From positions 2,177,501-2,241,500 of the forward strand of contig NC_088310.1 in NCBI RefSeq assembly GCF_910592395.1: DNA of 64,000 nucleotides. The letters run 5' to 3'. The notes beneath the pieces were generated by a model. The model did no database searches, was not told where the DNA came from, and worked only from the letters and a program-made list of their open reading frames with translations. The position numbers and the translations under genes are program-made. Positions 1 to 13,374 of this stretch are shown piece after piece (within the stretch, counting starts at the first letter, position 1; the number at the start of each line of letters is the position of its first letter). The DNA comes from Lineus longissimus. Lineage: Eukaryota; Nemertea; Pilidiophora; Heteronemertea; Lineidae.

Positions 1-1
1 A

Positions 2-3000
2 TCCAATCTGTCTCTTCTGAAGGATAAAAGGCTTTTCAAGGAGTGGTGTGAGCAGTATGATATTCTTCATCTGGAGGATGTTCTTGCCTCATTTGGTAGG
101 TCAAATATGCAAGATTATGTCGTCTTGTTTTTTCCAGCCTCGGCACCTATACTTATAGGCAAGGCCGCAAGGCTAAGCTGGTACCGTCCGTAGCCTAATT
201 ATGGGGACTGAGCAGGGGCATGGGCTTCCAGAGCAATTTACTTCATTGGCCTTACCAGTACCTGGCACTTATAAGGAGTATGGTCTGAGGGTGTAGCCTA
301 GTGGCTTGTGTTAGCGATGTTGGCAAGTATGCCAAACTGCTGCTGAAACCCTGAGTAGGTAGGTCATCACGGCCAACGTCTCAAGACAGTAGTTCAAAGG
401 TCAAGGTTAAGAAAATTCATGTTTTCTCTCTCCATCTTTACCTTTAGGTGCAGGTTCCCTTGTGGAATTTCCTGAGCTGCGCCTGAATGACAACCAAAGA
501 TTCAGGAAGTTGAGGGAAGATGAAATGGAACAGATTGAAGAGGCCATTGATGGTCTTAAGGAGAGGCTGATTGTAGAAGAATGGCTGACAGAGGTGGAAT
601 TACACCAGTTTTATGAAAGGCATGTTGTACCATTCTATATATTTTGAAATGTTTTTTTAAGAGGACCTGACTAGGCACGGCCAAAGCCAGAGGCACAGAG
701 GACCAATGGTTAATTCCTGACAACTTCGCTCGGGATGTACCCATGTACTGCTCAGTTGATTTATATCAGATGTGACTACCATTTTTGAGTTATTTGACTT
801 ACTTGAATTTGACAAAGAACGGATTAGTGAGCAGCTTCTGTGATCATGCATGAAATTACTTGATTTGCTTTTCAAATTAGAATTGAGCTGTTTTGCAATA
901 GGGCTGCCAGTGTAATTTACTCATTCAACTGTTTATTCCTCTTTTTCTCAGATCCAGGACGCATAGCGGCGTCAAGAAGTTGGAAGACTTCTTAACAATG
1001 ACCGAGACAGAGCTGTACCATGTGACTAACTCACTACCAAGTTACATTACGCTGCGTAAGGCTGTCAAGGCTCTCCGTGGTGAGCAAATTGATGTCTACA
1101 AGAAAGCTCTTTGGCAGTCCAAGTTGAATCGGTCTGGAAAGCTAGGGGTGACTGGTAAGATTTTGTCTTTGTTTTGACCAATTCTATTCAAAGTAAGCCT
1201 ATATTGATCTAGAAGCAAGTATGGATAAAATGATATGAGGATGAATAATTAGTCAGAGACGGAACAATTAAGTTAGGCACAACCATCTCATCAGTGTCTG
1301 TTTCTCTCTAACTATCGTAAATGTACTGGACCAGTGGAAGCCTGATGTATACTCTGTAAATGTTTTTCATATTCTAGGTACCTTCACCATACTAGTCACA
1401 GTGTTGGCTATCATAGGGTCCTTGTTCCTAATGGCAATGACCTCAGCCCAGGAAGCAGTTGATGACTATGGTGCGCGGAAAGCAACGCTGTTTGAGTCTT
1501 TCTTTGGGAAAGCATTGGCTCCACAATACTGTACTGTCCAGTGGAATTGGAAAGAGCCAGTCATGGTTGGCAAGACTATGTCTTTCACCATAAAAGTAAG
1601 TGGACGAGAAATTCATATACATTTGTAAAAAAATTTCAGATTCGATTGTTGTAGTTGTACCAACCGTTGTTTCAAAGTTATTCAAGAATCTTTCCCTTTC
1701 ACTTTCAGTTCTATACAAAGAATGGTAAACCATACCCAATATCCGACCTGGACCAAGTCCTGGTTGAGATCACCCTAGGTAACCTCCCTGTCGCCATCAC
1801 TGTGAAACATGGCAGCGAGGACCCAGCCAACATCAACATATCCACTGTCACATTCGCTGTCCATAAATCAGGAGTTTATAAAATTTCTGTAATGATTGGT
1901 GCTAGACATATACGAGGGAGTCCTTTTGAGAAAACTTTCAAGTCAGGTAAGTTTTCCTGTGTTGAACTAGTCATATACAGAACTTATTAGTGACCTTATC
2001 TGGCTTGCTAAGGTCAAAACTGCCTAAACCGTCAAAGTGCAGGGTTCCCCTAGTGGCTGCTGGATTGATGATACATGTAAGTTATATCTTGGAAATAACA
2101 GAAAAAACATGCCCATTTTCATATTCGTCATTCTAGGTCCGATTGATCCAAGCAAGACATGTTTTGTTCAGCATTGTTCGATGGTTGTTTGTACCAAAGA
2201 CCTTGCCACATCGTTGTATATAGAACCAAGAGATGAATACGGTAATCTATGCACATATGACCCATCCACGGACAAGCCATACCAGTATGAGGTGAAAGTG
2301 GTCGAGGTATGTATTTTGAAGGTTTTTCCTCTTCCTGTAAAGGGTTTCATTTGATAGCAACAATGGAAAGGGCAATGTCTCAACTATATTCTAGCTTCAC
2401 ATTAACTCATGGCATTATGGACAACACAGCCACTACATACAGCCAACTGAAGAAAGACTACCGGGGGTATATCATGTTTTGTCAGTGCTACTTGGATGAT
2501 GTGGCAATAAGGGTCAATCAAAATAAGTCAACTTATACAAAAACTTTATGGAGAACGAGAAAGCAAAGTGTGTTGCCATTTTGATTGAGTTGAGTTTTAA
2601 AATGTTACTCCTACTCCTAAAAAGCATAAAGAGGACGGTGTAAGTACATGAACATTAACTTCTCCTGATCCCAAAGATTGGTGTTCACCAGGAGAGACCT
2701 GTTCCTTTTAGTTGCCTTTTCTACTGTTGTCCCACTTTTCAAACTGGGCTTTATTTAGGCTTCAAATCCTTTCTAGCCCTGATGAGCTTCTCATTTCATA
2801 CCATTTCCCAACTGTGAAATTTACTTGGTTCTCTTTGCTCATTTGCCCAACCCTCTGTGTGTTACTTTTACCTAATACTGGTGCAATGTATTTATAATAG
2901 TATCTCCTTGAATAGTTAGAATTGGTTTTTATCACACGGAATGAGCCTCAACAATACTATCTAATTCAACTGTCCATTTGTAATACTTTGTATCTGCAGA

Positions 3001-6000
3001 GATCTCTGCCTGCATGATTTCTTGGCTGCAATGGCCTGCATACATGTGTACTATCTCACACTTATGATGACAGCAAATTGGATATGATGATGTACTATGA
3101 AGATCTATAACATTATATCCTCCTTTCTAGGTAACAAACCTGTTCCAGGGACAATTGTATTTCCATTGTATTTCTCATTGTTTTTGCAGTGTGGTTCAAA
3201 GATTGCCTGTCAAAGTCCCCTGATCAGTTTCACCTATGAGGTTTATAACAGAAGGTTTGTGATGGACATGAAGCTAAGCAAGGAGGGGTGCTTCAGTGTC
3301 ACAACAGCTATTAATGGACAGCGACTTAAAAACGGGGAGTTTGATGCAATTGTGCTCTCTGGTAAGATGGAGTCATCACACAAAACTCTACCAAATGAAT
3401 GTTAAAGGGGCCTATAGGCAGGTGCTGGGGGGTCTAATTGTACTCTTTAGGTGACTGGTATGCACAGTTAGAGACCTGGGTTTGATTTGATTCAGTGTTT
3501 GAATTGTATTCAAAGACAAGGATGACTAGTTTGGATGTGCTGTAAGATAGGAGAGATGATGTAAGTTAAGGGGTAGCACAGTATAGGCCCTGCAGTGTAG
3601 AAAACCACTGCCAACACACTTGAATGCATACAGAGGCCATAACTGTACCTGGACTCTAATTGTATCACGTTACCTTACATGTAACATTTCACTTCTCTCC
3701 ACAGTCAATGATGCTGCTGTTGTGAAGAAGAATGTGAGTAAGCGAAGTCACAGCTTGTGGTACGAGTCGCGTCTACTCTCCAAAGATCTCAATGGAAGAG
3801 ATGGGAAAGAAGGCAAGGACAAGGTGAAGAAAGTCTACTGCTACATCTCACCAAGGGTAGGTTCCGTAGGCTTCTTCTTCTGATGTGGCACTAAGCAGTC
3901 ATGCACATCGCTGTGCTGGGTCACTCTAAAAATAGGATATTTGACTACATGTATTTGTAGTCTGACTTGACTTTCTCAACTCTAATGTTACATTTCTGCC
4001 ATGTCTTTTTCAGCAACTAATAATCAAGGAGTTTTATCTGAAGATTATACCGAAACGCTTATTCACAATCCGAGTCTGTCCTTCAACCAAGGTGAGTCAG
4101 TTCTTTCTGGTATTTTCCTTGGTTTACATAATTTGCAATAAATACACCATGATGGTCAATTACGAGTCAATGCATAGTATGGAAGCTAATACTAATGCAT
4201 TGCTATCAGATACCAGTAAATATGTCTATTTGTGAATTGCTAATTGAGCTCAAATTTGACTTGAATAGGGACACTCTTTGTCTTAACACCATTTGGTCAC
4301 TAAAGATGAAATTAGTAATCTACTGCTGCTCTTGCTTTCAGTTTGTATTTAAAGGCCACAACAACTTAGTTGACCTGCCAGCATTTACTGTGGATGACTG
4401 CTGCCAACTGCCAATTGACTTAGCGTCCAAGGACACCACCTTGATCGCTGCCACATATGCCAGCTTCCTGCTTAAGAATATTGGTGAGTAAACAAGGAGA
4501 AATACAGGGTAACTAGATGAACAGTTTTGAAGGATTCATGCAGGGGGAATGAGATGATCAGCCTCGTCTGCCGTTTTGATGTCTCCCAGCCACTCTTAGC
4601 TTCTAGAGTTGAAACTCAGTTGCATGCCTATCACAATATTTGAATAGGCCGATGGCAGAAGTTGCACCCCTCTCCAAGCAGCGTTTACAGAACAGGGTCT
4701 TGTGGGCCAACACCGAAACACAGCTTTATCACAGCTTTATGGATCTTATTCCTTTGACAGGTGGGTCCGAAACCTTCAGGGACAAACAGGACTTTTTCTA
4801 CCATGAAGTGAGGAGTCTGCACTCGAAGAGACAGCATGAGAGGACTACAATTACCATCAATAGGATGAACTTGCTCGAAAGTGTAAGTGAAGACTGCTAT
4901 TGATCACAGGTTCTACTTTCATTATCAGTATTTTGTCGTCCCTTTGTGCAAACAACCCTTTGAGATACCCTTTGACCGGAACAGATTGGAGTTTGAAATT
5001 TTGTTTAGGTTGCTGTGTCTGTTCTGTTTTCAGTTAGTCACCATCATTCTCAATTGCGTTTTTTACAGTCGATGAAGGCGACGAAGCACTTCTCAACCAG
5101 TGACTGGTGTAAGAACTTTGAGGTGACCTTCACTGGAGAACCAGGTGTTGATTGGGGAGGATTACGGCGAGAATGGTTTGAGATCGTCTGCACAAATCTG
5201 TTTGATCCAATGGGGTCAGGTCTCTTTAGGCGATTTGTTGAAGACAACCAAGGCCTGGTAAGTGTACTGCTAACTAGGAACATAAGCTAAGCCCATTGGT
5301 AAATTACATGTTTTGCAGGTACTTCGCTCTCAATCAGTATTTTCGCCTTCAATGTCATCTCCTCTATCATTTTAGGTTCATCCTAACCCGCACCGGAGAC
5401 CATTTTTCAAGATGAAGTACTATGAATTTGCAGGTAGAATTGTTGGAAAGTGCCTGTATGAGTCGGCGTTAGGGGGTGGCTACAAGCAGACAGTCAAAGC
5501 AAAGTTCACACGGTCTTTCCTTGCACAGGTCATAGGACTCAGGGTTAACTATAGAGTAAGTACTGGTGCTCCAAACATTATCTTACATGTGATTTACTCA
5601 CCATACATGTATATGGTGATGTATTGGCGTCTTTGAGAACAAATATTCCTCCATCCTGGAAGAAAGCGCTGAGCTGTTCGAATTTGATACCAGCAACGTC
5701 TAAAATCATCCTTCCTGATATTTCAGCATTTTGAGCAGGATGACCCTGACCTGTTTACAACCAAAATCAAATATGTCCTAGAGAATGACGTGGAGGACAT
5801 GGAGATGGTATTCGCAGAGGAGCAGTATTCTGAGGGAGGGCAGGTAGAAGAGGTAAGAGCTTTGAATGATTTCACTCCATGTACCGGTATCTCTGTTCAG
5901 TAAAATTTGAAATACAGTGGAACCACGCAAGGTACAGTTCTAGTTCTATCAAACCAGGCTCCCTCTTTGCTGAGAAGAGTCAATGACTGTGGTCAAATTT

Positions 6001-7151
6001 GTGAAATTGAGTATTCTTGAGTCTTCTATTGTCTGTTGTTCTAGGTCATCGACCTCATCCCAAATGGGTCCAAAGTCGCCGTAACCAATGACAACAAGCT
6101 GACATATCTGGATGCATTGGCTCAGTATCGACTGGCTAATAGTGTCAAGGATGAGATGGAGTACTTCCTCAAGGGACTGAATGACCTCGTGCCAGATAAC
6201 CTCCTCAGTATATTCGACGAAAATGAACTCGAGGTAAGAGCTTTTTTATGTTTTCATTTTTATTTAGATTTGTTCAAAATTTATTGGAGTGAATATGAAC
6301 ATTGCAGGATATATTGCATTTTTAAAAGGAGACATACTCTGTTTTCAGTTGCTGATGTGTGGAACTGGCACCTATAGCATTGCGGACCTTAGGCAGCATC
6401 ACATAATTTCAGGGAATTCACAGTCATTCAGAAAGGTATGTACATGTAAACCACAATAAAAGTAATGATTCCATTACATTGGGAAGCTGTCGCAGTTAGA
6501 ATTGCTGACAAAAAAGCTTACATAGAAATCAGTTCAACGTTTGTAAAACCTGTGCGATTTCTCAAAACTTCTTCCACCCAACTACATTCATACGTACGTG
6601 GATACGTCAACAAACTTGCATGCTTTCAATATTTGCTTTTGCACTGATGTTTGTTTTGCAGGTGGTTGAGTGGTTCTGGACGGTCATATCAGGCTTCACC
6701 CAGGAGGACATGGCCAGGCTGCTGCAGTTCACCACGGGCAGCTCTCAACTTCCACCAGGGGGGTTCACCGAACTCTCACCCAAATTCCAGATCGCTGCTG
6801 CGCCCATGTTTGGAGTACTGCCTACTGCTCATACTTGGTAAGTAAACATTGGGAACTTGAGCCTCAAGGCAAAGATCAAGAAACACATCCTCTGTTCAGA
6901 TAGGCATTACCAGCCAATGAGCAGGTGAAAACTGGTTTAAATGCATTTAGAGTAGTGGCCTGGTAAACATCTCTTTCTGTCGACTTGGAAACATGTGTAT
7001 CGCCTTTTTTTCCTGGCTGACTATTCACCCCGACCTTTGCTATTTCAGTTTCAACCAGCTTTGCTTGCCAGATTACGAATCTGTTCAGCAGCTTCACAGG
7101 TCACTGCTGATTGCCATCAATGAGGGGAATCAAGGGTTTGGATTGGCATAG
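2..7151 (+). CDS. AREL1: AREL1-like HECT-type E3 ubiquitin ligase, 5' end outside window
   Basis: Exons read as 2-95, 448-619, 952-1154, 1378-1595, 1709-1946, 2137-2306, 3190-3361, 3705-3856, 4014-4091, 4342-4483, 4761-4882, 5069-5257, 5376-5555, 5727-5852, 6045-6233, 6349-6435, 6662-6837 and 7049-7151, giving 936 residues in one continuous frame. Order: two SAM-like helical segments (exons 1-3), a membrane segment (about 1384-1440), filamin-type Ig repeats (1709-2306 and 3190-3361), the AREL1-specific middle part (motif KKVYCYISP), then a HECT domain with DWGGLRREWFE, YEFAGRIVGKCLYES and LLQFTTGSSQLPPGGF. The catalytic cysteine lies in TAHTCFNQLCLP. The family transfers ubiquitin through a cysteine thioester; in mammals AREL1 targets IAP antagonists and inhibits apoptosis. 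The human protein is about 823 residues and, as far as I recall, lacks the SAM-like N-terminus. All introns are GT-AG except intron 2, read as GC-AG. Confidence 0.93.
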
Positions 7152-8440
7152 CCAAGGGTATAGATGTACAGGGACATGCTTCACAGCTCGAAACAATCTA
7201 GGAAACCAGGATCATGAAGAGGGCTTTGAAATGTGGGCCACGTTAAGACTACTGCCAACTATCTATGCATGGAGATGTATTTAGCTTGCCATTAACTTTT
7301 GTTATGGGTTGTGCAAGTGAGGACCAAGGATTTAAGAGAGACTGTAGGCAGGAGCCAAGTTGGCGTCAGGTGATGTGATTATATAGTGCAATTTGGAGGA
7401 GCATTCAAAGAACCCCAGAAAATTGCTGTGTTTGTCACATTAAAATGCTTCCAATAACTGGTTTGTTGGTTTGAACAGTTTGTTTCTTTGTAAATTTGAC
7501 TTTGTACATTGGTTGACACTTTTTAGAAGGAAGTTGTCGCGGTAGTTTGCCATGACATACTGGTCAGCGTTCAGCCACTCAAGAAACAGTGCCATTTGTA
7601 ACTCTATACACAGAGCCAAATCAAACTTATGCATTTTGTTGTAGGATTAGCAAGAGTTTATGACATTTTGGTCAGGAGGCATTTGTTTTAGAAAGATATT
7701 TATTGGAGAAGTTTTTACCAGTTATGTACTGAGGATCGGTACAAGTAGATGAGAGTTGCACTTGTAAAGAACAGTGTATGGAACATGATGTTTCTGAATT
7801 GTAGTTGTTTGTAAGTTTACATATTATTGTAAACCAAACAAGCTGTGCAATAGTCTTTGTAATTACTTCTGAAATTGTGAAGAACTTTACTATACATGTA
7901 GTGTATCACAGTTTAGAACAGTGAAACAAGTGTACAAGGCACTCTAGGGCAACCTAATTATATGGGGGGGGGGGGGGGGAATATTACAGTACAAAGGGGA
8001 TTTTGAATGTACATGTATGAATAGCATCATACGAATTTCTATTATCATATCAAAAAGGGTTAATCAAAATTGTAACATACATGTACCGTGCCCGGTGGCT
8101 CTCTCAGTGTTGGTGGTAATGTTGGCTTTAAGTCCTAAAGCTACTATTGTCAATGATTGAAATTTACAGAAAGGAGGAATAGGTGGCGCTTGCACTTACT
8201 ACACAATCGGCTTGACCTTTAAAGGAAGAGTGTCACGAGGTAATTCTGGGTTGACCTTTAAGTTATGTTCATAAAGTCGATGTTCATGTTTTGACTTCCA
8301 ATAGGTGCTTTGTACTTTGCTGATGCAAATTAAATTATTTGTATGGAACTTGATTTGTTAGTCCTTATTTAATATCCTTGGTGACATGTCAGGGTTTCGT
8401 TGAAAGAACTTGTTGACAATAAATGACCAGTCCAAGGTCA
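7152..8440 (+). other. AREL1-like 3' untranslated region
   Basis: No coding potential follows the stop codon at 7149-7151. A canonical AATAAA signal at 8418-8423 is the best candidate for the transcript end. The stretch holds a run of G at about 7965-7979. The UTR extent is inferred from the signal only. Confidence 0.5.
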
Positions 8441-9734
8441 TTTCGTAGAGTGGACGTATCAAAATGCTGGCCAGAATACGAGGACTGGTGATGGAGGTTG
8501 ACACTCAGAATCCTCGTTTTCATCATTTGCTCTGCACTTGGAATTGCTCTCTCTGATTCAAGAAGTACTCCTTCTTCAGGGCTGGATAAGCATATTGCAT
8601 GTCACTCAACCACAACCTCCTGATCATGAGCCTGGTGCTCAAATGACCATGACATTCACCTCCCCAATCATTTCTCCATATTTTGATAAAAATGCCCTTG
8701 TCTACATTCCTTCCAATGTAGTCAGATTGTGACATTGTCAATGGGAGGTCGTGTCACCAGAATGTCAACAACAGTGATTCCAGAATGTCAACATGGCAAA
8801 CACTCACTGTCCAGGGCGATCTGATGGTCACATTCACCAATGAATTTCATGTCTCTGTCGTCCGGCATGTACAAATGCACTGCCTTTTTAAACCCAGATG
8901 TGACAGGGACAACCCAAGACTCTCCAAGGTTTGTGTCAGTGGATGGACCACTCTACCCAAAGACATCCTGTCTTAGATGTCAAGAGTATCACTCAAAAGT
9001 GTAGTATTCTTGACACTCTGTAGTAAAAATCTGATGTTCTAGTTGACACAACCAACAATGTCCAACATGAATTGATTGTGACATTGTCCATAATGTCCAA
9101 AGGCTCAAAGACACGTCCTCAACTGTCCTCATGAAGTCATTCAGAAGTGAACTTTGGGATCTCTGCATGTACATCCCAGTACTCTCCCGATCCCGAGGTA
9201 CACGGGTGTGCAACAGTCTTGATGTTCATTAGTCTTCAATAGCCTATATTCTCAGAGAGCTGATCCCACAGTCGAGTTAGGTCATGTGACTGTGTAGATT
9301 CAAGTTTGATCTCACTTTCTGTACCGAAGTGCAACATGATGGTTTAAGCCATCAAAAGTGAAAGGGACCTTGGTCATTGTCTCCTGTCATTGGCGGCTTC
9401 CATCAAATCTGGCCAAGAGCCGCCCAGTAGATGCACAAGGGCTGCCTTCTTGAAGTGTCATCACTAAACACTAGAATCCAACTTTGGTCTGGACCCTTGA
9501 CCTAGATCTGTCTGGCATGGTTGGACCTTCGAGGAGCCAAGGCTCCTGTCAGCTGAGGCCTTAGGGTCACAGGGACACACAAGCAGGTGCACCATGGCAA
9601 GGTCAGGATCCAGAACACCCGGTCTAGTCTGAGCCACAAAGAAATGGTATGAAATCTCCAGGATCTTCATCAGATCTTCACCATGCACCGGAAACAAAGG
9701 GTGTTCAGCAAATGCAAATAATAACAATATTCAA
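8441..9734. other. Intergenic spacer between two convergent genes
   Basis: I see no gene here. From about 8700 to 9140 short words such as GACATTGTC and AATGTCAAC recur irregularly, suggesting a degenerate low-order repeat. The short open frames on both strands lack family features and splice context. Confidence 0.4.
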
Positions 9735-11386
9735 ATGTCAGAAGTACAATAAGTATTTATTGACCATATGATTGTACAGTGTATATCATTAGCTAACCCT
9801 TCAAAAATACACATAAAATACATGTAAAGATACGTGTAGTATTTACAAACATGTGTTGGCAGGCTGTACAGGCTAAGGATATACATGTAATAACAATACC
9901 CACCCACCTCAATACTGCATCTCGCACCAGGCTTACTGTCACTTTTGCAAATAAAGCAGAGCTCTGTGCACCAGACAATGAAAACACAACACTCACAGTG
10001 TGTCACACAGATACTTTGGGATAATGTACTCAGAGACATACATATAACATGATGACAAAAAGAAAATGCAACCTCACTGTGTCAATGTGAAACAGCCTTA
10101 ACTACATGTATCATCCTCAACATTATTGACCTACGTACCTTTGAAAACTGTTCTGGTTAGAGGGGTTTACAGACCTTACTTCAAGCCCTGGTCAAGATAA
10201 GACAATCTAAAACTTTCGTAAATCTACAAATGCCAAAATGATCATATCATTTTCTTTTACCATATACATGTACCTTTAACCTAATATCCTTAAACACTAG
10301 CTACATGTATCTACATGTAGAATAACATTATAATTCATATTCAAAATCTAAAAATAACTGTAAATGATAGAATATCTGGCACCGAAGTAATATGCATTAC
10401 TGATCTTTGAGACCGATAATACTTTGTTCCCTTGACTGCTTGACATGTTCCAAGATGCTCTTACTGTGAAGGCCAACTCTGTTTACTCTAAAATTTGAAA
10501 ATTTCCAATTGTGTGAATATGTAGATACGGGAATACAAATTTCAACAATGCTGTTGTGATGACTGATAAACAAACACTATGAATGCCAAGTTTTAGGAAA
10601 TTTTCATGCATAATAACTGCATTATGACAATGTTTATTTCTAATTATCTGAGCCACGAGAAAATACAATGATCATGCACTCTATAGGCACAAGACAGATA
10701 GAATTATATCTAGCATGTATTGGTATATTCACTAAAAGGTTCACAATCGAACCAGGTCTATTTTCTATAAACAACAGTGGCACATTGACATCCTGCAACC
10801 CTCAAAGGAAGAGCCGATTTTGAAAAACAAAGCACCAAACTATGATCAGCTCAACTCCCAACCTACTACATGTACTATACAAAGTAGTAAACGGCCTAAA
10901 ATATTACAATTGCAGAGATAGATGGAGCTCTTTTTCTAAAAGCATATATATTTTTTAGCAATAATATTATACTGTGGGGCCAACATACCTTTGATCTCAT
11001 CTAGCATTCATTATGCCAACATGTAGGAGGTAAAGATGCCTCTCAACCAGCTTACAGCATTTTTTTCCAGTAAAAAACATTCAGAGCTGTATACATGTAC
11101 CATGAGACATGTAAGAAGAAAAAAAAACTGAACAAAGTTCGATTTTCTCATTGGTTTGATCTCAGTGATAAGCCTGTCCTCTACTTTGCAGGCCAGCCTA
11201 TTTGTACATTGTTTGCATGGAAATACTAATGTAAACCCATTTACACCGATGGCACCATGTTCATACACTGGAATAACCACAATAACTGCTGCTACCATTT
11301 GTAAAGAAATTCACAAAATCATGTGAACAATATACACAACAGAACATGGCCTTCAAAATCATTACATGATTCACAACATCTTGATT
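9735..11386 (-). other. Probable 3' UTR of the SLC35A-like gene
   Basis: AT-rich non-coding sequence follows the transporter stop codon. On the minus strand an AATAAA signal (TTTATT on the plus strand at 9756-9761) could end a UTR of about 1.65 kb. ACATGTA words are frequent. The extent is inferred. Confidence 0.4.
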
Positions 11387-13374
11387 CTACACTTTACTTC
11401 CATCTGCTGGTTTATTACTCGACTTTGGAGCAGGCGGATTCTGCATTGGAGCGTAAGAATATAAATAAAGGGCACCACATACAAGACTTATAGATATAAC
11501 AGTTTGTGCATTTAAGGCTGTTCCGAACAAAAACCTACAAACAACAGCAGTCAGAAGAATTTCTACAGAAGCAGCGAATAGCTTAACAATGGAATTGAGA
11601 TGCTTCAGGAACATACTGGTCGTTATGCCAGCGATTGATATGTTCATGATAACACAGAGAACCAGGGGTTGCCCAAGAGCCTGCCAGCCCTCGGGCTTGA
11701 CGAGGTCCTTGATGCCACCGGTCAGGCACAGCAGGACGATATTCGATATGATGCTATCCACGTACATAAAGAAGTTCTGCACCATGATGGGTACCTGTCC
11801 GCCATCTTTCTTCAGCAGGAACTCTGTATAGACGCCGGCCAAACACGACATGAATACCTGAACAAGTATAAGTAGTAAATGGTAGTTGAAGAAGGATACT
11901 TGTTTCTTTCCCTCCCCATCCGTGCCGCCGAATTTCAGCTCCTTGATGACGCAGCCAATTGCGAGGATGATGAGAGAGCCCCACTGGATCAGCGACAATC
12001 TCCGCTTGAATACAATCTGGAAAACAAATCATATAGTTTCTAAATACCGCAAAAACACAGGGTGTATTTGAAACAAATAATTTGGTACCATCGCACAATA
12101 GCTAACCAGGTGGTGCCAAGTACCTCGTTGAAACATTGAGTGTCCACTGCCATGTGGTACACTCAGGAATCAATCACAATGTATGCTATAGAAATACAAT
12201 CAAAGCTGACATTGGAGTCAAACTATATAGAAGTGCCAGTAAAATCAACACCGTCACTCAGTTCATTGATTTAGGCAGGCATTAAGTCAATCAAAATCGA
12301 CTCCCTGATATTAAGTATGATACTTGGTTTCAGAGTTGACAATTGCTACACTGTGGCCATCATGGCCACATTGGTAATATTGCCACATGTGCCCAATTGA
12401 TTTTATATACTCGATGTCGCACAAATTCACTCAGGGTGCCTGGTGTAAAAACCTTTGCTTACCTGATACACAACACCAGTCACAATCACACGCAACTGTA
12501 GTAAAATGTAATATGTGGTTGGGTCGTAATATGCGAGGTTCACGAACTGCAGATTGTTGTACAAACAATAGAAGAAGGCTGGCACCATGTAGTAGATGAT
12601 ATCTGTAAAACAGAACAAATTATTACTTGATTTGATACAATAATCAAGCAGAGAGTAGCCGAGTTTCATTTCATGATGTTTTGCCAAATGATCTGATTTC
12701 CAGTACAAGTAGGCTACTTACATTTGAAATATTTCTTGACGTTCTTCAGAAGTGTCATGAAGGATTCCCTGGAAAGAGAGAGAACATTTTAAACCATTTA
12801 TCTTCTTCATAACTTCTAGGCTAAGACAAGCCAAGTGTAAATTGACAGGGCTCGTGTAAACTTGCATGTCTTCTGGAACTAACAGTACTGCTGGCTGTAG
12901 CACATTCCTACTGATCTTTGAACTGGGGTGTACTCACTGGCAACTGAATATGGTTATGGACATGACAAGTTTGGAGCACTCCATGATGACCACCACTGCC
13001 ACAGTGTTGTAGTTGTACTGTCCATCCTTCTTCTTACTCAGGGTCACAAGCAAACCTGAAAGAATTATTTGTTAGATTAATATTATTATCAAATGACCTT
13101 CTTCACAAAAATTTGTATCTCAGCACTGGTCATTGTGTCGTAGCCTCATCATAGGAGCCTGATGCGTGAAAAGTGGTGGCCGTACATCGTAGCAAAAACA
13201 AATTTAAAATCCCTACTCACCATTGTTGACAAACAAGCAGACGTAGACACAGAATATCAAGAGAGTGAGGGGAGAGTTGAACAAGCCATCAGGATGGATT
13301 AAGCCGAAGCAGTATTCCTTCTTCTTGGGTGGAGACATCTCCTTGGTTTCCTCAAGCAGTTTTGTCGTTGAGCC
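11387..13374 (-). CDS. SLC35A-type nucleotide-sugar transporter
   Basis: Exons, in coding order, are 13374-13221, 13055-12938, 12768-12722, 12602-12463 and 12016-11387; all junctions keep frame. Starting at the ATG at 13338 (A at -3) gives 350 residues, near the usual length of the family. The protein is rich in hydrophobic helices. It carries family landmarks: a VVVIMECSKL helix, the VPAFFYCLYNNLQFVNL segment, TYYILLQLRV, and a KRRLSLIQW turn before a long helix, then GVYTEFLLKK in the second half. Members exchange nucleotide sugars for the nucleoside monophosphate across the Golgi membrane. The exact substrate is not readable; SLC35A4 or another SLC35A subclass is possible. The exon starting at 13374 is preceded by a clear acceptor and stays open upstream of the ATG, so an upstream exon exists, non-coding or coding. 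The C-terminus is short, hydrophilic and proline-rich. Confidence 0.88.

Noticed and set aside
9464-10039. Minus-strand open frames downstream of the transporter
   Set aside because: They lie in or beyond the likely 3' UTR, have no domain, and overlap each other in different frames.
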